Shown here one piece after another: positions 42,610-52,121 of a DNA stretch of 52,757 bases. Numbering within the stretch: the first letter of the stretch is position 1; every line of letters begins with the position of its first letter. Both the position numbers and the translations under genes were made by a program. Below the pieces are notes generated by a model that did not search any database, was not told where the DNA came from, and saw only the letters and a list, made by a program, of their open reading frames with translations. Source of the stretch: Pseudoalteromonas ostreae (GTDB taxonomy: Bacteria; Pseudomonadota; Gammaproteobacteria; Enterobacterales; Alteromonadaceae); assembly GCF_018069805.1 (NCBI RefSeq), contig NZ_JAGPYN010000030.1:1-52757 (forward strand), read 5' to 3'.

Positions 42610-43917
42610 ATGTTGCGCTGGAGTGAGGTTTCCAAAGATGCACAAGCAGCGGCGCTAATGCGCCCTGCTGTTAGTGCAAGTGTGGAAGTAGAAGCTATTT
42701 GCCAAGCTATTATGGCAAACGTAAAAGAGCAAGGCGACACAGCCTTACTCGACATGGCTAAGCAATATGATAACCGCGAAAATCCGCGCTTATTAGTGCC
42801 GCAAAGTGAGATCAATGCCGCTGAGCAGCAGTTAAGCGCTGAGCTTAAATATGCGATAGACACAGCCTACGCTAATGTAAAACGTTTTCACCAAGCACAG
42901 CTACCCAAAGATATTAAATTGTCGACTCAGCCCGGTGTGTTATGTGAGCTAAAATACCAAACCATTGAAGCCGTTGGAATATATGTGCCAGGTGGCAGTG
43001 CCCCATTGCCTTCATCAGTGATCATGCAAGGTGTACTGGCGCAGCTAAGTGGCGCGACAACCGTAGTGTTAGCAACACCGGTGCAAGGTGATTTACCGAT
43101 AAACCCAGCAATTTTATATGCGGCTAAACTATGCGGTATCAAAACAATCGTAGAAAGTGGCGGCGCCGGTGCAATCGCCGCAATGGCTTATGGTACAGAC
43201 TCTGTGCCCAAGGTGAATAAAATTTTTGGCCCTGGTAACAGCTTTGTGACTATGGCTAAACAACTAGTCGCTCAGACCATTCCAGGCATGGCGATCGATA
43301 TGCCTGCGGGCCCATCTGAATTGTTAGTGATTGCCGATGAACGCGCTAACCCTGAATTTATTGCCGCTGATTTATTATCTCAAGCTGAGCACGGCGCTGA
43401 TTCGCAAGTAATTCTACTGTGTAACAGTGAAGGTATGATTGTCCGCACCGAGCAAGCCATTGAACGCCAATTAGCTAAACTATCGCGTCAAGATATTGCC
43501 GCAAAAGCATTGGCTAATTCATCGCTTATTTTGGTTGATTCAATCGAGCAAGCATTTGCTGTATCAGCACAATACGGCCCTGAACACTTAATTTTGCAAC
43601 TGGCTGATGCCAACCCGTATTTGGGTAAAATAAAAAATGCTGGATCTGTGTTTGTGGGTGACTACACGCCAGAGTCAGCCGGTGATTACGCCTCGGGTAC
43701 TAATCACGTATTACCAACCTATGGCTACAGTGCCACTTATTCAAGCTTAAACTTACTTGATTTTTTTCGCACTTATACGGTACAAACCATTACTCAAAAT
43801 GGTTTAAAAAACTTATCAAAAGCAATTTTACCATTGGCTGATGCAGAAGGACTTGATGCCCACGCAAATGCTGTAAAGGTACGTTTAGAGGCCATAAATC
43901 GAGGTAATGAACAATGA
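42610..43917 (+). CDS. hisD: Histidinol dehydrogenase
   Basis: A 435-residue zinc enzyme that oxidises histidinol to histidine in two NAD steps. Diagnostic blocks are IYVPGGSAPLPSSV, KIFGPGNSFVTMAKQLV, GPSELLVIAD and LLSQAEHGADSQV, the last including zinc-binding Gln and His, with GPEHL near the C-terminal part. Its last bases overlap hisC in an ATGA. Confidence 0.96.
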   Translation: MLRWSEVSKDAQAAALMRPAVSASVEVEAICQAIMANVKEQGDTALLDMAKQYDNRENPRLLVPQSEINAAEQQLSAELKYAIDTAYANVKRFHQAQLPKDIKLSTQPGVLCELKYQTIEAVGIYVPGGSAPLPSSVIMQGVLAQLSGATTVVLATPVQGDLPINPAILYAAKLCGIKTIVESGGAGAIAAMAYGTDSVPKVNKIFGPGNSFVTMAKQLVAQTIPGMAIDMPAGPSELLVIADERANPEFIAADLLSQAEHGADSQVILLCNSEGMIVRTEQAIERQLAKLSRQDIAAKALANSSLILVDSIEQAFAVSAQYGPEHLILQLADANPYLGKIKNAGSVFVGDYTPESAGDYASGTNHVLPTYGYSATYSSLNLLDFFRTYTVQTITQNGLKNLSKAILPLADAEGLDAHANAVKVRLEAINRGNEQ

Positions 43918-44999
43918 GTAATAATCCCTTATTACCAGCCAATATTAATGCATTAGCAGCATATAGCTCGGCAAAAAGTGAGAAACTAACCGGCACAACG
44001 TGGCTTAATGCAAATGAAAGCCCGTATGTTAAAAGTATCGATATCAGCATTAATGATTTAAATCGCTACCCTGATCCGCAACCTATGAATGTTATTAACC
44101 GCTATGCTGATTACGCAGGACTCACTGCTGAACAAGTACTTATGACCCGTGGTGCGGATGAAGGTATTGAGCTACTGGTACGCACCTATTGCCAACCAGA
44201 GCAAGATTCGGTTACTTTATTTTTACCTACGTACGGCATGTACAAAGTCACCGCCGACACCCACAACGTAGCAATAAATGGCTTAAGCCAAGCATTATTA
44301 GTCGATGGTACTGTTGATCAAATAGTCAACGCTGTTGGTAATAGCAAATTAGTGTTTATTTGTAATCCAAATAACCCAACAGGCAGCTTAACACCGCTTG
44401 AAAAAATAAAGGCTATTGCAACAGCACTTGAAGATAAAGCACTGGTCGTTGTGGATGAAGCTTATATTGAATTTTGCCCAGAGCACAGTGCAAGCAAACT
44501 CATCAATGAATTTGCCAACGTGGTTGTGCTGCGGACACTTTCAAAAGCGTTTGCGTTAGCAGGCCTACGTACAGGCTTTACTCTTGCACAAGCGTCGGTA
44601 CTTGCGCCAATACGTAAAGTGATTGCACCGTATCCGGTATCAACGGTAGTGGCAAGCATTGCTGCAAATGCACTCAGCCCTGATGCCATTACTTCAATGC
44701 GTCGCCAAGTAAGTATTTTAAATGCACTAAGGGCAAAGCTAAAGCAGTGGCTTGAAGCCTCCCCTGCCGTATTACAAGTGCTCAGTGGCGAAGGAAACTT
44801 TGTCACTCTAAAGCTCGCCGATAAAAACAGCTTTAATATCGCACTTGAGCAAGGCTTAGTTATGCGTGCTTTTACTTTATACGGCGAAAACGATTGGCTA
44901 CGTATTTCAATCGGCAGTGAGCAAGAACTAGAACAAGTAAAAATATGGTTAGATGGCCTAAGCCAATCAGCCACTTTTAAAGAGCAGGAAGTATCATGA
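43914..44999 (+). CDS. hisC: Histidinol-phosphate aminotransferase
   Basis: A 361-residue PLP enzyme converting imidazole acetol phosphate and glutamate to histidinol phosphate. The Schiff-base lysine is K211 in RTLSKAFALAGLR. Other fold-type I motifs are LNANESPY, NPNNPTGS and VVVDEAYIEF. ATGA overlaps join it to hisD and hisB. Confidence 0.96.
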   Translation: MSNNPLLPANINALAAYSSAKSEKLTGTTWLNANESPYVKSIDISINDLNRYPDPQPMNVINRYADYAGLTAEQVLMTRGADEGIELLVRTYCQPEQDSVTLFLPTYGMYKVTADTHNVAINGLSQALLVDGTVDQIVNAVGNSKLVFICNPNNPTGSLTPLEKIKAIATALEDKALVVVDEAYIEFCPEHSASKLINEFANVVVLRTLSKAFALAGLRTGFTLAQASVLAPIRKVIAPYPVSTVVASIAANALSPDAITSMRRQVSILNALRAKLKQWLEASPAVLQVLSGEGNFVTLKLADKNSFNIALEQGLVMRAFTLYGENDWLRISIGSEQELEQVKIWLDGLSQSATFKEQEVS

Positions 45000-46057
45000 G
45001 CAACCCGTATTTATTTATCGACCGTGATGGCACTATTATTGAAGAGCCAATCACCGACAAGCAAGTAGACAGTCTTGAAAAGTTAGCGTTTTTACCAAAC
45101 GTGATCCCTGCTCTTTTGCAATTACAAGGCGCAGGCTATTGTTTAGTGATGGTGTCAAACCAAGATGGCTTAGGCACTGACAGCTTTCCAACGGCTGATT
45201 TTGATATTGCCCAAGATAAGATGATGGCTATTTTATCAAGCCAAGGTATTAAATTTGACGACGTATTAATTTGCCCACACTTTAATGAGCAAAATTGTGA
45301 TTGTCGTAAGCCAAAAACAGGGTTGCTTACCGAGTTAATGCGCTCAGGTAAAGTCGATTTAGCACGCTCATTTGTGATTGGCGATCGCCAAACAGATATT
45401 GGCCTTGCACAAAACTTGTGTTGCGAAGGTATTTTGTATGACGGTGATTGGAATGCAATTGTCACTAAACTTACCACCGCTGATCGACAAGGCCGCGTGA
45501 CTCGCAACACTAAAGAAACGCAAATTGATGTAAAACTCAATTTAGATCAAAGTAAAAATGGCGAGATCAGCACCGGCCTTGGCTTTTTTGATCACATGCT
45601 TGATCAAATTCGCACTCACGCTAACATCGGCCTCGATATTCAAGCTAAAGGTGACTTACACATTGATGAACACCACTTAGTTGAAGATATCGGCATTGCC
45701 CTTGGTTTAGCGCTTAAACACGCCCTTGGTACTAAATCACAAATTGCTCGCTATGGTTTTGCGCTACCGATGGATGAATGCAAAGCAGAGGCACAAATTG
45801 ACTTGTCAGGTCGTGCTTCGTTTGTATTAAACGCTAACTTTAGCCGTGAAAAAGCCGGTGATTTAGACGTACAAATGGTTGAACACTTTTTCAAAAGCTT
45901 AAGCGACAATGCAGCGATCAGCTTAATATTGTCGGTTAGCGACGGTAACTGTCATCACCAAGTTGAAGGTTTATTTAAAGCGTTTTCTCGCGCTTTACGT
46001 ATGGCCATTGCCGCTGACGCCAGCCAACAAACAGCAAGCTCTAAGGGGTGTTTATGA
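44996..46057 (+). CDS. hisB: Bifunctional histidinol-phosphatase / imidazoleglycerol-phosphate dehydratase
   Basis: A 353-residue fusion. The N-terminal HAD phosphatase (about 1-165) has FIDRDGTI and the zinc Cys/His cluster CPHFNEQNCDCRKP. The C-terminal dehydratase (about 166-353) has GFFDHMLDQI, DEHHLVEDIGIALG and HHQVEGLFKAFSRAL with metal-binding His. The fusion is typical for gammaproteobacteria. It overlaps hisH by ATGA. Confidence 0.96.
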   Translation: MSNPYLFIDRDGTIIEEPITDKQVDSLEKLAFLPNVIPALLQLQGAGYCLVMVSNQDGLGTDSFPTADFDIAQDKMMAILSSQGIKFDDVLICPHFNEQNCDCRKPKTGLLTELMRSGKVDLARSFVIGDRQTDIGLAQNLCCEGILYDGDWNAIVTKLTTADRQGRVTRNTKETQIDVKLNLDQSKNGEISTGLGFFDHMLDQIRTHANIGLDIQAKGDLHIDEHHLVEDIGIALGLALKHALGTKSQIARYGFALPMDECKAEAQIDLSGRASFVLNANFSREKAGDLDVQMVEHFFKSLSDNAAISLILSVSDGNCHHQVEGLFKAFSRALRMAIAADASQQTASSKGCL

Positions 46058-46644
46058 TTGCCATAATTAACACCGGTTGTGCCAACATAAACTCTGTACG
46101 CTTTGCTTTTGAGCGCTTAGGGCAAATGCCAGAAGTGATCACCTCGCCAGAGCAACTTAAAAACTTTGAACGCGCCATTTTACCAGGTGTTGGCCATGCC
46201 TCTGTCGCTATGAGACGCTTAGTTGAAGGTGGTTGGCAACAAGCGATTAATGAATACCAACGCCCGCTCATGGGTATTTGTTTAGGCATGCAGTTACTGT
46301 GCGACAGCACTGAAGAAGGTAATGTGCAATGCCTTGGTAAAATACCTGGGCACGTTAAAGCGCTGGATGTTGGTAATTTAACATCACCCCATATGGGCTG
46401 GAACAACCTTACCCTTAATCGCGAGCATGCATTAACCAAAGGCCTTGATGTAAACAAGCAAGTATATTTTGTGCATAGTTTTGCCCACACGATTAACGAC
46501 GCCACACTGGTTAGCGGTGAATACGGGCAAACCTTCTCAGCGATTGTTGCCAACAACAATTACGCGGGGATGCAATTTCACCCAGAGCGTAGCGCTAAAG
46601 TCGGTACTCGGTTATTGCAGAACTTTTTAGACTGGCAGCTATAA
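46054..46644 (+). CDS. hisH: Imidazole glycerol phosphate synthase, glutaminase subunit
   Basis: A 196-residue class I glutamine amidotransferase that feeds ammonia to HisF. The catalytic triad is C76 (MGICLGMQ), H176 and E178 (FHPERS). I start at ATG 46054 with AAGGGG upstream; a GTG two codons earlier is less likely. It is separated from hisA by 38 nt. Confidence 0.95.
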   Translation: MIAIINTGCANINSVRFAFERLGQMPEVITSPEQLKNFERAILPGVGHASVAMRRLVEGGWQQAINEYQRPLMGICLGMQLLCDSTEEGNVQCLGKIPGHVKALDVGNLTSPHMGWNNLTLNREHALTKGLDVNKQVYFVHSFAHTINDATLVSGEYGQTFSAIVANNNYAGMQFHPERSAKVGTRLLQNFLDWQL

Positions 46645-46682
46645 ATAAAGCGTACCAACACAAATTAATAAAGAGGATTCAC

Positions 46683-47417
46683 GTGATTATTCCAGCATTA
46701 GATGTACTACAAAATCAAATTGTGCGCTTATATCAAGGTAAATACGATACCGCACAGTTTTACCCGTTTGAGCTTGGTGCGCGCTTACAAGAGTACGCAC
46801 AAAGCGGCGCAGGTAAATTACACCTTGTTGATTTAGAAGGCGCACGCGATCCAAGCAAAAAACAATGGCAACACATTCAAGCAGCCACCAAAGCACTTAA
46901 CGTACCGTATCAAGTTGGTGGCGGTATTCGTACAGAACAAGACGTAAGCGACTGGCTTAAAGCCGGTGCTAACCAAGTAGTAATTGGCTCTATGGCGGTT
47001 GAAAAACGCGATGAAGTAAAAAGCTGGATTGAAAAATTCGGTGCCAAGCACTTTGTTATCGCCCTCGACGTTAATAAAACCGACAATGGCTGGGCCCCAG
47101 CCACCCACGGTTGGCTAAGTGAATCAGAATTCAGCTTATTTGAATTAGTCGATTTTTATGTAGCACTGGGTGTAATTGATTTTCTATGCACGGACATCAG
47201 TAAGGACGGCACCATGACTGGTCCTTCGTTTGTATTGTATGAAGATTTAACCAAACACAATAGCAACATTAAAGTGCAAGCCTCTGGTGGTGTAAGCTCG
47301 CTTGATGATATTAAAAAGCTCAAAGAACTTGGCGTAGGTGGTGTTATTTTAGGTAAGTCACTGCTTGATGGCGCATTTAATGTAGAGGAGGCGTTGGCAT
47401 GTTATCAAAACGCATAA
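46683..47417 (+). CDS. hisA: ProFAR isomerase (HisA)
   Basis: A 244-residue TIM barrel that opens the ribose of ProFAR in an Amadori rearrangement. The general base is the Asp in IIPALDVLQ and the acid the Asp in CTDISKDGTMTGPS. The start is GTG 46683, with GAGGAT upstream. It overlaps hisF by 19 nt. Confidence 0.95.
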   Translation: MIIPALDVLQNQIVRLYQGKYDTAQFYPFELGARLQEYAQSGAGKLHLVDLEGARDPSKKQWQHIQAATKALNVPYQVGGGIRTEQDVSDWLKAGANQVVIGSMAVEKRDEVKSWIEKFGAKHFVIALDVNKTDNGWAPATHGWLSESEFSLFELVDFYVALGVIDFLCTDISKDGTMTGPSFVLYEDLTKHNSNIKVQASGGVSSLDDIKKLKELGVGGVILGKSLLDGAFNVEEALACYQNA

Positions 47418-48178
47418 TCCCGTGTTTAGACGTTAAAGACGGCCAAGTAGTCAAAGGCGTTAAATTTAAAGGCCACGAAGTGGTTGGCGACATATTAACA
47501 ATGGCTAAAGCGTATAGCGAAGCCGGTGCTGACGAACTGGTATTTTATGAAATTAGCGCCAGTGTTGAAAAACGCCTACTCGATGTAAACTGGGTAGAGA
47601 GCATCGCACGTCATATTGATATTCCATTTTGTGTTGCAGGTGGTATTAAATCAGTGGCTGATGCAGCGCGCGTATTAGAACGCGGTGCTGATAAAATCAG
47701 TATAAACAGCCCAGCTATCGCCCGCCCTGAGCTTATCAAAGAACTACATGATGAGTTTGGTAAACAATGTGTCGTTGTCGGCATTGATAGCTTTTACGAT
47801 GAAGTAACAGGCGAATATTTAGTGTATCAGCTTACTGGCGATCCTAATGCGTCAAGCCGCACCCGTTATAAAACGCAAGAGTGGGTAAAACGCGTGCAAG
47901 ACTTAGGCGCAGGCGAAATCGTACTCAACTGCATGAACCAAGATGGCGTACGCAATGGCTACGATAACCAGCAGCTGTCTAAAATGCGTGCTTTGTGTGA
48001 TATTCCACTTATCGCCTCAGGCGGTGCTGGCACCATGCAAGATTTTGTCGATGTATTTAAACAAAGCCACGTTGATGGCGCACTGGCAGCCAGCGTATTT
48101 CACAAAAATGTGATCAATATCGGCGAATTAAAACAATATTTAATAGATAACCAAGTGGCGGCGCGACTATGCAACTAA
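47399..48178 (+). CDS. hisF: Imidazole glycerol phosphate synthase, cyclase subunit
   Basis: A 259-residue TIM-barrel synthase that uses ammonia from HisH to make the imidazole ring and AICAR. Catalytic Asp are in RIIPCLDVKDG and VGIDSF. It overlaps hisA by 19 nt and hisIE by 10 nt, so all three are closely coupled. Confidence 0.96.
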   Translation: MLSKRIIPCLDVKDGQVVKGVKFKGHEVVGDILTMAKAYSEAGADELVFYEISASVEKRLLDVNWVESIARHIDIPFCVAGGIKSVADAARVLERGADKISINSPAIARPELIKELHDEFGKQCVVVGIDSFYDEVTGEYLVYQLTGDPNASSRTRYKTQEWVKRVQDLGAGEIVLNCMNQDGVRNGYDNQQLSKMRALCDIPLIASGGAGTMQDFVDVFKQSHVDGALAASVFHKNVINIGELKQYLIDNQVAARLCN

Positions 48179-48783
48179 CCAAACAAAACCTTACCCAAGT
48201 TGATTTTGCTAAAAGCGAATTGATCCCCGCTATCGTGCAAGATGCCCGTACTGGGGTTATTTTAATGCAAGGCTTTATGAATCAAGAATCGCTTGAAGCC
48301 ACCTTTGAAAAGCAAAAAGTGACGTTTTACTCGCGTTCAAAAAATCGTTTATGGACCAAAGGCGAAACCTCTGAGAACTACTTAGAAGTGGTGTCTGTTC
48401 ATACTGATTGCGACTATGACTCTATTTTAGTGCTGGCTAACCCACTCGGGCCAACGTGTCACTTAGGCACACAAAGTTGTTTTGGTGATGCTGCAAAACC
48501 AAGCCTAAGCTTTTTAGCGCAGCTTGAGCAAGTAATTGTATCGCGTAAAAACGACGACCCTGAAAAAAGCTACACCGCCTCTTTGTTTGCTAAAGATTTA
48601 AGCCGCAGCTGTCAAAAAGTGGGGGAAGAAGGCGTTGAGGTCGCTTTAGCTGCAATGAAATATGATAACGAAGAGCTAACCAATGAATCCGCTGATTTGA
48701 TATATCACTTAATCGTATTGCTACAGCGCCAAGGTCTAGAGCTACAAGACGTCGTTGCATGTTTGCAAGGTCGTCATAAGTGA
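48169..48783 (+). CDS. hisI: Bifunctional phosphoribosyl-AMP cyclohydrolase / phosphoribosyl-ATP pyrophosphatase
   Basis: A 204-residue fusion (HisIE). The N-terminal HisI part (about 1-115) has FYSRSKNRLWTKGETS and zinc-site Cys residues in HTDCDYDS and GPTCHLG. The C-terminal HisE part (about 117-204) has KVGEEGVEVALAA and ESADLIYHLIVLL. Last gene of the operon, followed by a strong terminator. Confidence 0.95.
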   Translation: MQLTKQNLTQVDFAKSELIPAIVQDARTGVILMQGFMNQESLEATFEKQKVTFYSRSKNRLWTKGETSENYLEVVSVHTDCDYDSILVLANPLGPTCHLGTQSCFGDAAKPSLSFLAQLEQVIVSRKNDDPEKSYTASLFAKDLSRSCQKVGEEGVEVALAAMKYDNEELTNESADLIYHLIVLLQRQGLELQDVVACLQGRHK

Positions 48784-48797
48784 TTTTTAGTGTGGTT

Positions 48798-48826
48798 AAG
48801 CGCTGAGTTATGCTTAGCGCTTTTTT
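48798..48826 (+). terminator. Terminator of the his operon
   Basis: AAGCGCTGAG (48798-48807) pairs with CTTAGCGCTT (48813-48822; one G-U), loop TTATG, followed by six T. It lies 14 nt after the hisIE stop. Confidence 0.9.
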
Positions 48827-49155
48827 AAATATACAAAATGCTGCACGTGAAGAAATACTGGTTAGTCAAAAAACATTAGCCGACTGTTGAGCAAATGGCT
48901 AACGATACAGAGCCCCCGATAACTACATTCATTATCTTCATGTTATCTTCTTAGCAAGCTAACGCACCTTTAAGATAACCCGTTTGTAAATTTATTTTGA
49001 ATATATCAACATGCTTAATTGTGACTTAGATATACTTGTTGCTATAAAAAGTACTATTGCGTATGTTGAATTAATGCTCTAGTTTTGTAAAAAATAAAGT
49101 TGCAAATATAAGAATCGGTTTATCACTGCCGTTCAATTTTTACAGGAGATTTATC
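48827..49155. other. Intergenic region before the LysR gene
   Basis: About 330 nt of AT-rich DNA between the his terminator and the LysR start. It must hold the LysR promoter. I see no coding frame with a ribosome site and no further hairpin of note. Confidence 0.4.
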
Positions 49156-50037
49156 TTGCTTGATATCGTCGCACTTTTTATTAAGACTAATCAATATAAA
49201 ACATTTCATGAAGCGTCTGTGAAGCTAAATATTCCTTTACCCACCTTACTCAGAAGAATAAAAAAATTAGAAGACAATTTATCTTTAGCGTTATTTTATC
49301 GTGAAAAAGGCTGCTTGCGATTAACAGAACCAGGGAAAAGTTTTTATAGTCATTGCTTTATTCATGTTGAACATTTACAAAGTATTTTATGTGATTTTAA
49401 GGACGTTAGCGAAGATAAAGTAGGTATAATCAAACTGATAGCCCCACAAAACTTCATTAAAAGTGTGTATTTTACTGGTGTAATAAACCAATTCACAACA
49501 TTATACCCTAATATTAAGATTCATATGATGTTATCTGATGAACGTCTAGATTTAAAAAAAACAGAGTTTGATTTAGCTATCAGAATAGGACAATTAGAGA
49601 GTTCTCAAAATATATGTAAAGTAATCAATCAAATGAATTTTGTTTTAGCCTGTTCACCAAACTTAATCGAAAAATATGGCTTGCCAACTAACTTTGAAGA
49701 TTTAGCTAAATTACCTCATATATCGTGTTCTCCATTTGAAAACTGGTCTTTTATAGCGACTAACAGCGAAAAGGTTATTTTTAAGCCCCAAGCAGATTTT
49801 GTGTCTAATGACATTGAAATGTGTGCTTTATCCGCTATTGAAGGTAGAGGTGTCTATTATGGACCTACGTATTGCTTATTACCTCATTTTAAAGACAACA
49901 GCTTAGTTAAAATTTTAGAACACTTTGAGCCTATCAAACGCGATGTTAACTTAATTTGGCCTGATAAATTAATACCTAAAAGCACGCGGTATTTAATTGA
50001 TTTCTTAGGACTCTCACTCAGTGGAATTGAGATATAG
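49156..50037 (+). CDS. LysR family transcriptional regulator
   Basis: A 293-residue regulator. The N-terminal winged helix-turn-helix (about 1-60; FHEASVKLNIPLPTLLRRIKKLEDNL) and the substrate-binding domain (about 90-290) are visible. The start is TTG 49156 because AGGAG stands 7 nt before it and no ATG exists nearby. It is followed 216 nt later, in the same direction, by the aerolysin-family gene, which it may control (inference). The codon use is more AT-rich than that of the his genes, which suggests separate acquisition. Confidence 0.85.
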   Translation: MLDIVALFIKTNQYKTFHEASVKLNIPLPTLLRRIKKLEDNLSLALFYREKGCLRLTEPGKSFYSHCFIHVEHLQSILCDFKDVSEDKVGIIKLIAPQNFIKSVYFTGVINQFTTLYPNIKIHMMLSDERLDLKKTEFDLAIRIGQLESSQNICKVINQMNFVLACSPNLIEKYGLPTNFEDLAKLPHISCSPFENWSFIATNSEKVIFKPQADFVSNDIEMCALSAIEGRGVYYGPTYCLLPHFKDNSLVKILEHFEPIKRDVNLIWPDKLIPKSTRYLIDFLGLSLSGIEI

Positions 50038-50253
50038 CTCAACCTTAATCACTTATTGCTTGAATTGCATAGATATTAGCTTAACCAATGGGTACTTCAG
50101 TAGCGACTAACATTTTTGAAAAATCAACTTTCATTTATGTCTATATAAATAAATACATAACTATTTAAAATCAAAATTAGTCCAAAGTTAAATAACTTTT
50201 AAATTAATAAATGGGCTCAATCTATAGATAATTTTTTAAAGGAAGTAATTTAA

Positions 50254-51711
50254 ATGAAAAAAACATTACCAATCTTATTCTTAGGGTATACAAATATCGT
50301 TAGCGCCAATTCCGCAATAATTTATCCTGATCAGTTACAATATGAAAATTTAGGGGCTGGGATCTGCTCATCTGACAATAGGTTAATCACCCAATCCGAA
50401 GCACTAGTTTATAGAAGTGACATTGTTAATAAAATGGGGAAATGGCAAATAACAGGATTGGCGGATGGCTGGGTAATTATGGGCTCTGGCTATGCAGGCG
50501 AAATAAAGCAAGGGACGGCCTCAAATTCTTGGTGTTATCCTAAAAATCCGATCAATGAAATCCCATCACTAAGCGCCCTTAAAATTGCACCCGGTAGTCA
50601 AAGCCAAATTGAATGGAATTTAGTTAATAAAAAAGAACAGTTTATAAAACCACTTTCATACCTTGCACATTATATGGGCTTTGCATGGGTAGGCGGTAAT
50701 CGCTCGAATTACGTTGGTGAAGATATGGAAGTAACCAAATCAGGAGCTGGATGGAAAATTCAAGGTTATAATGGTGGTAGTTGTTCAGGATATCGATGTG
50801 AAGAGAAGAGCTCAATTTACGTTTCTAATTTTGAATATATAATGGATACCGGATCATATAGAATCACAGGTGATATTGTTTCTGCTGATAAAGAACTTAT
50901 TCGAACACTGACAGTACCAGCGGTTAATAATACCTCAGTAGATCAAATGTCAGTGGTCACTATCGAATATGATGCATCGACTAACTGGTCAAAAACAAAT
51001 GATTACAGTATTTCTGAATCTGTAACTTTATCAAACACTTGGAAGTCACCGTCTGTCACAGGAGGCTCAGATACATCGTTATCAGTCACAATTTCTGCAG
51101 ATCAAGCGTGGGGAGAAAGCAACGGCGGCTCACAGGGAGAACGAGTTGTTGTGCAAGCAAGAACAAACATTCCTGCTAATACCAGCTTAAATGCAAAAGT
51201 TGACCTATTTAAATCTTCTATATCTTATCCTTATGAGTTTGATGCTGATATTACATATGATGTATCAATCGATGGTTTTATGCGTTGGAGCGGGAATGCT
51301 TTATTAAGCCATCCTGACAACAGACCAACTGAGAATGCAAACTTTGTAATTGGCCGTTGGGCAGGTCAAGAAAAAAGCATCCAATATCAATGGGAGCATA
51401 GATATATTCCCGGTGAAAATAAAAAGTGGGATTGGCCTTGGATGATAGAGCAAACAAATTTATCAACCATGCAATATGAGTTAAGTAATGTTTTACGACC
51501 TAAAAAAACAACGTTAACTGGTCACTTTTTTGCAGAAAGTCAATTTGCTGGTAATGTATATTTTGGCGACGAAACCCCGTTGCCAAGCAACCAGCGCAGT
51601 AAACGCAGTGTTGCAAGTATTGAGCAATCCAATGCTGAAAACCTAAAAAAAGACTTAGAAAAAGCAGGGTTGAAAAATGTTGTGGTTAAAATTGAAATGA
51701 TTGACTTATAA
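50254..51711 (+). CDS. Aerolysin-family pore-forming toxin (protoxin)
   Basis: A 485-residue secreted protoxin that matches Aeromonas proaerolysin along its whole length. Shared blocks include YPDQL, MGKWQITGLADGWVIMGSGY, SYLAHYMGFAWVGGN, NYVGEDM, YDASTNWSKTN, ISYPYEF, HPDNRP, RYIPGE and AESQFAGN. Disulfide cysteines C38/C94 and C177/C182 are kept. The membrane-inserting hairpin is at about 255-300. A basic activation site R448-S-K-R451 precedes the C-terminal propeptide (about 452-485), as in aerolysin. The signal peptide ends near S-A-N-S (about 20). AAGGAAG precedes the ATG. It should bind GPI-anchored or glycan receptors and form heptamers on eukaryotic membranes. Confidence 0.93.
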   Translation: MKKTLPILFLGYTNIVSANSAIIYPDQLQYENLGAGICSSDNRLITQSEALVYRSDIVNKMGKWQITGLADGWVIMGSGYAGEIKQGTASNSWCYPKNPINEIPSLSALKIAPGSQSQIEWNLVNKKEQFIKPLSYLAHYMGFAWVGGNRSNYVGEDMEVTKSGAGWKIQGYNGGSCSGYRCEEKSSIYVSNFEYIMDTGSYRITGDIVSADKELIRTLTVPAVNNTSVDQMSVVTIEYDASTNWSKTNDYSISESVTLSNTWKSPSVTGGSDTSLSVTISADQAWGESNGGSQGERVVVQARTNIPANTSLNAKVDLFKSSISYPYEFDADITYDVSIDGFMRWSGNALLSHPDNRPTENANFVIGRWAGQEKSIQYQWEHRYIPGENKKWDWPWMIEQTNLSTMQYELSNVLRPKKTTLTGHFFAESQFAGNVYFGDETPLPSNQRSKRSVASIEQSNAENLKKDLEKAGLKNVVVKIEMIDL

Positions 51712-51722
51712 ATAAACAAAAA

Positions 51723-51754
51723 TGCTGGGGTCTTGGTAAAGTAAGATCCCAGCA
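51723..51754 (-). terminator. Terminator for the ImmA/membrane-protein pair
   Basis: TGCTGGGGTCTT (51723-51734) pairs with AAGATCCCAGCA (51743-51754; one G-U). On the minus strand five T follow. It lies about 45 nt after the small membrane protein gene and may also help end the toxin transcript from the other side. Confidence 0.75.
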
Positions 51755-51797
51755 ACTAGCTTATCTAAAGAAATAAGCTAAAAATCCCTACTGCCAA

Positions 51798-52121
51798 TTA
51801 TTTAGTTGGGAATAGGTTCTTGGTTATAACAAAAATAACACCAAAAACTTCAGCTAGTGTACCACCCATATATAAATTGAGTGACCATTCATCAAAAGCT
51901 AAACATTGAAATCCGACACAAAAAAATAGTAAATTCATTACTACCAACTGTGCTATCAGTATTTTAATAAACCAATTAGCATAAAATTTTTTTAATTCTC
52001 GATCTGCTTTAAAGTCTTCGACCTTTTCTCTCACTAAAGGGTCTGTAGGAGTCGTTTTATTCTTATCTTGTAGATTTGTTTTAATTAAAGACGCTAAAGC
52101 TTTCTTCTCCTCGTCTGCCAT
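51798..52121 (-). CDS. Small two-helix membrane protein
   Basis: A 107-residue protein with a charged N-terminal half (about 1-48) and two hydrophobic segments, about 50-68 (FIKILIAQLVVMNLLFFCV) and 83-100. Its ATG overlaps the stop of the ImmA/IrrE gene (TAATG), so the two are translated together. I do not recognise the family. Being paired with a cytosolic protease gene, it may be a target, anchor or toxin partner; this is a guess. Confidence 0.75.
   Translation of the reverse strand: MADEEKKALASLIKTNLQDKNKTTPTDPLVREKVEDFKADRELKKFYANWFIKILIAQLVVMNLLFFCVGFQCLAFDEWSLNLYMGGTLAEVFGVIFVITKNLFPTK

Noticed and set aside
44462..44974. 170-codon minus-strand frame in hisC, and similar frames in hisB and hisH
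   Set aside because: Shadows of well-conserved his genes on the other strand.
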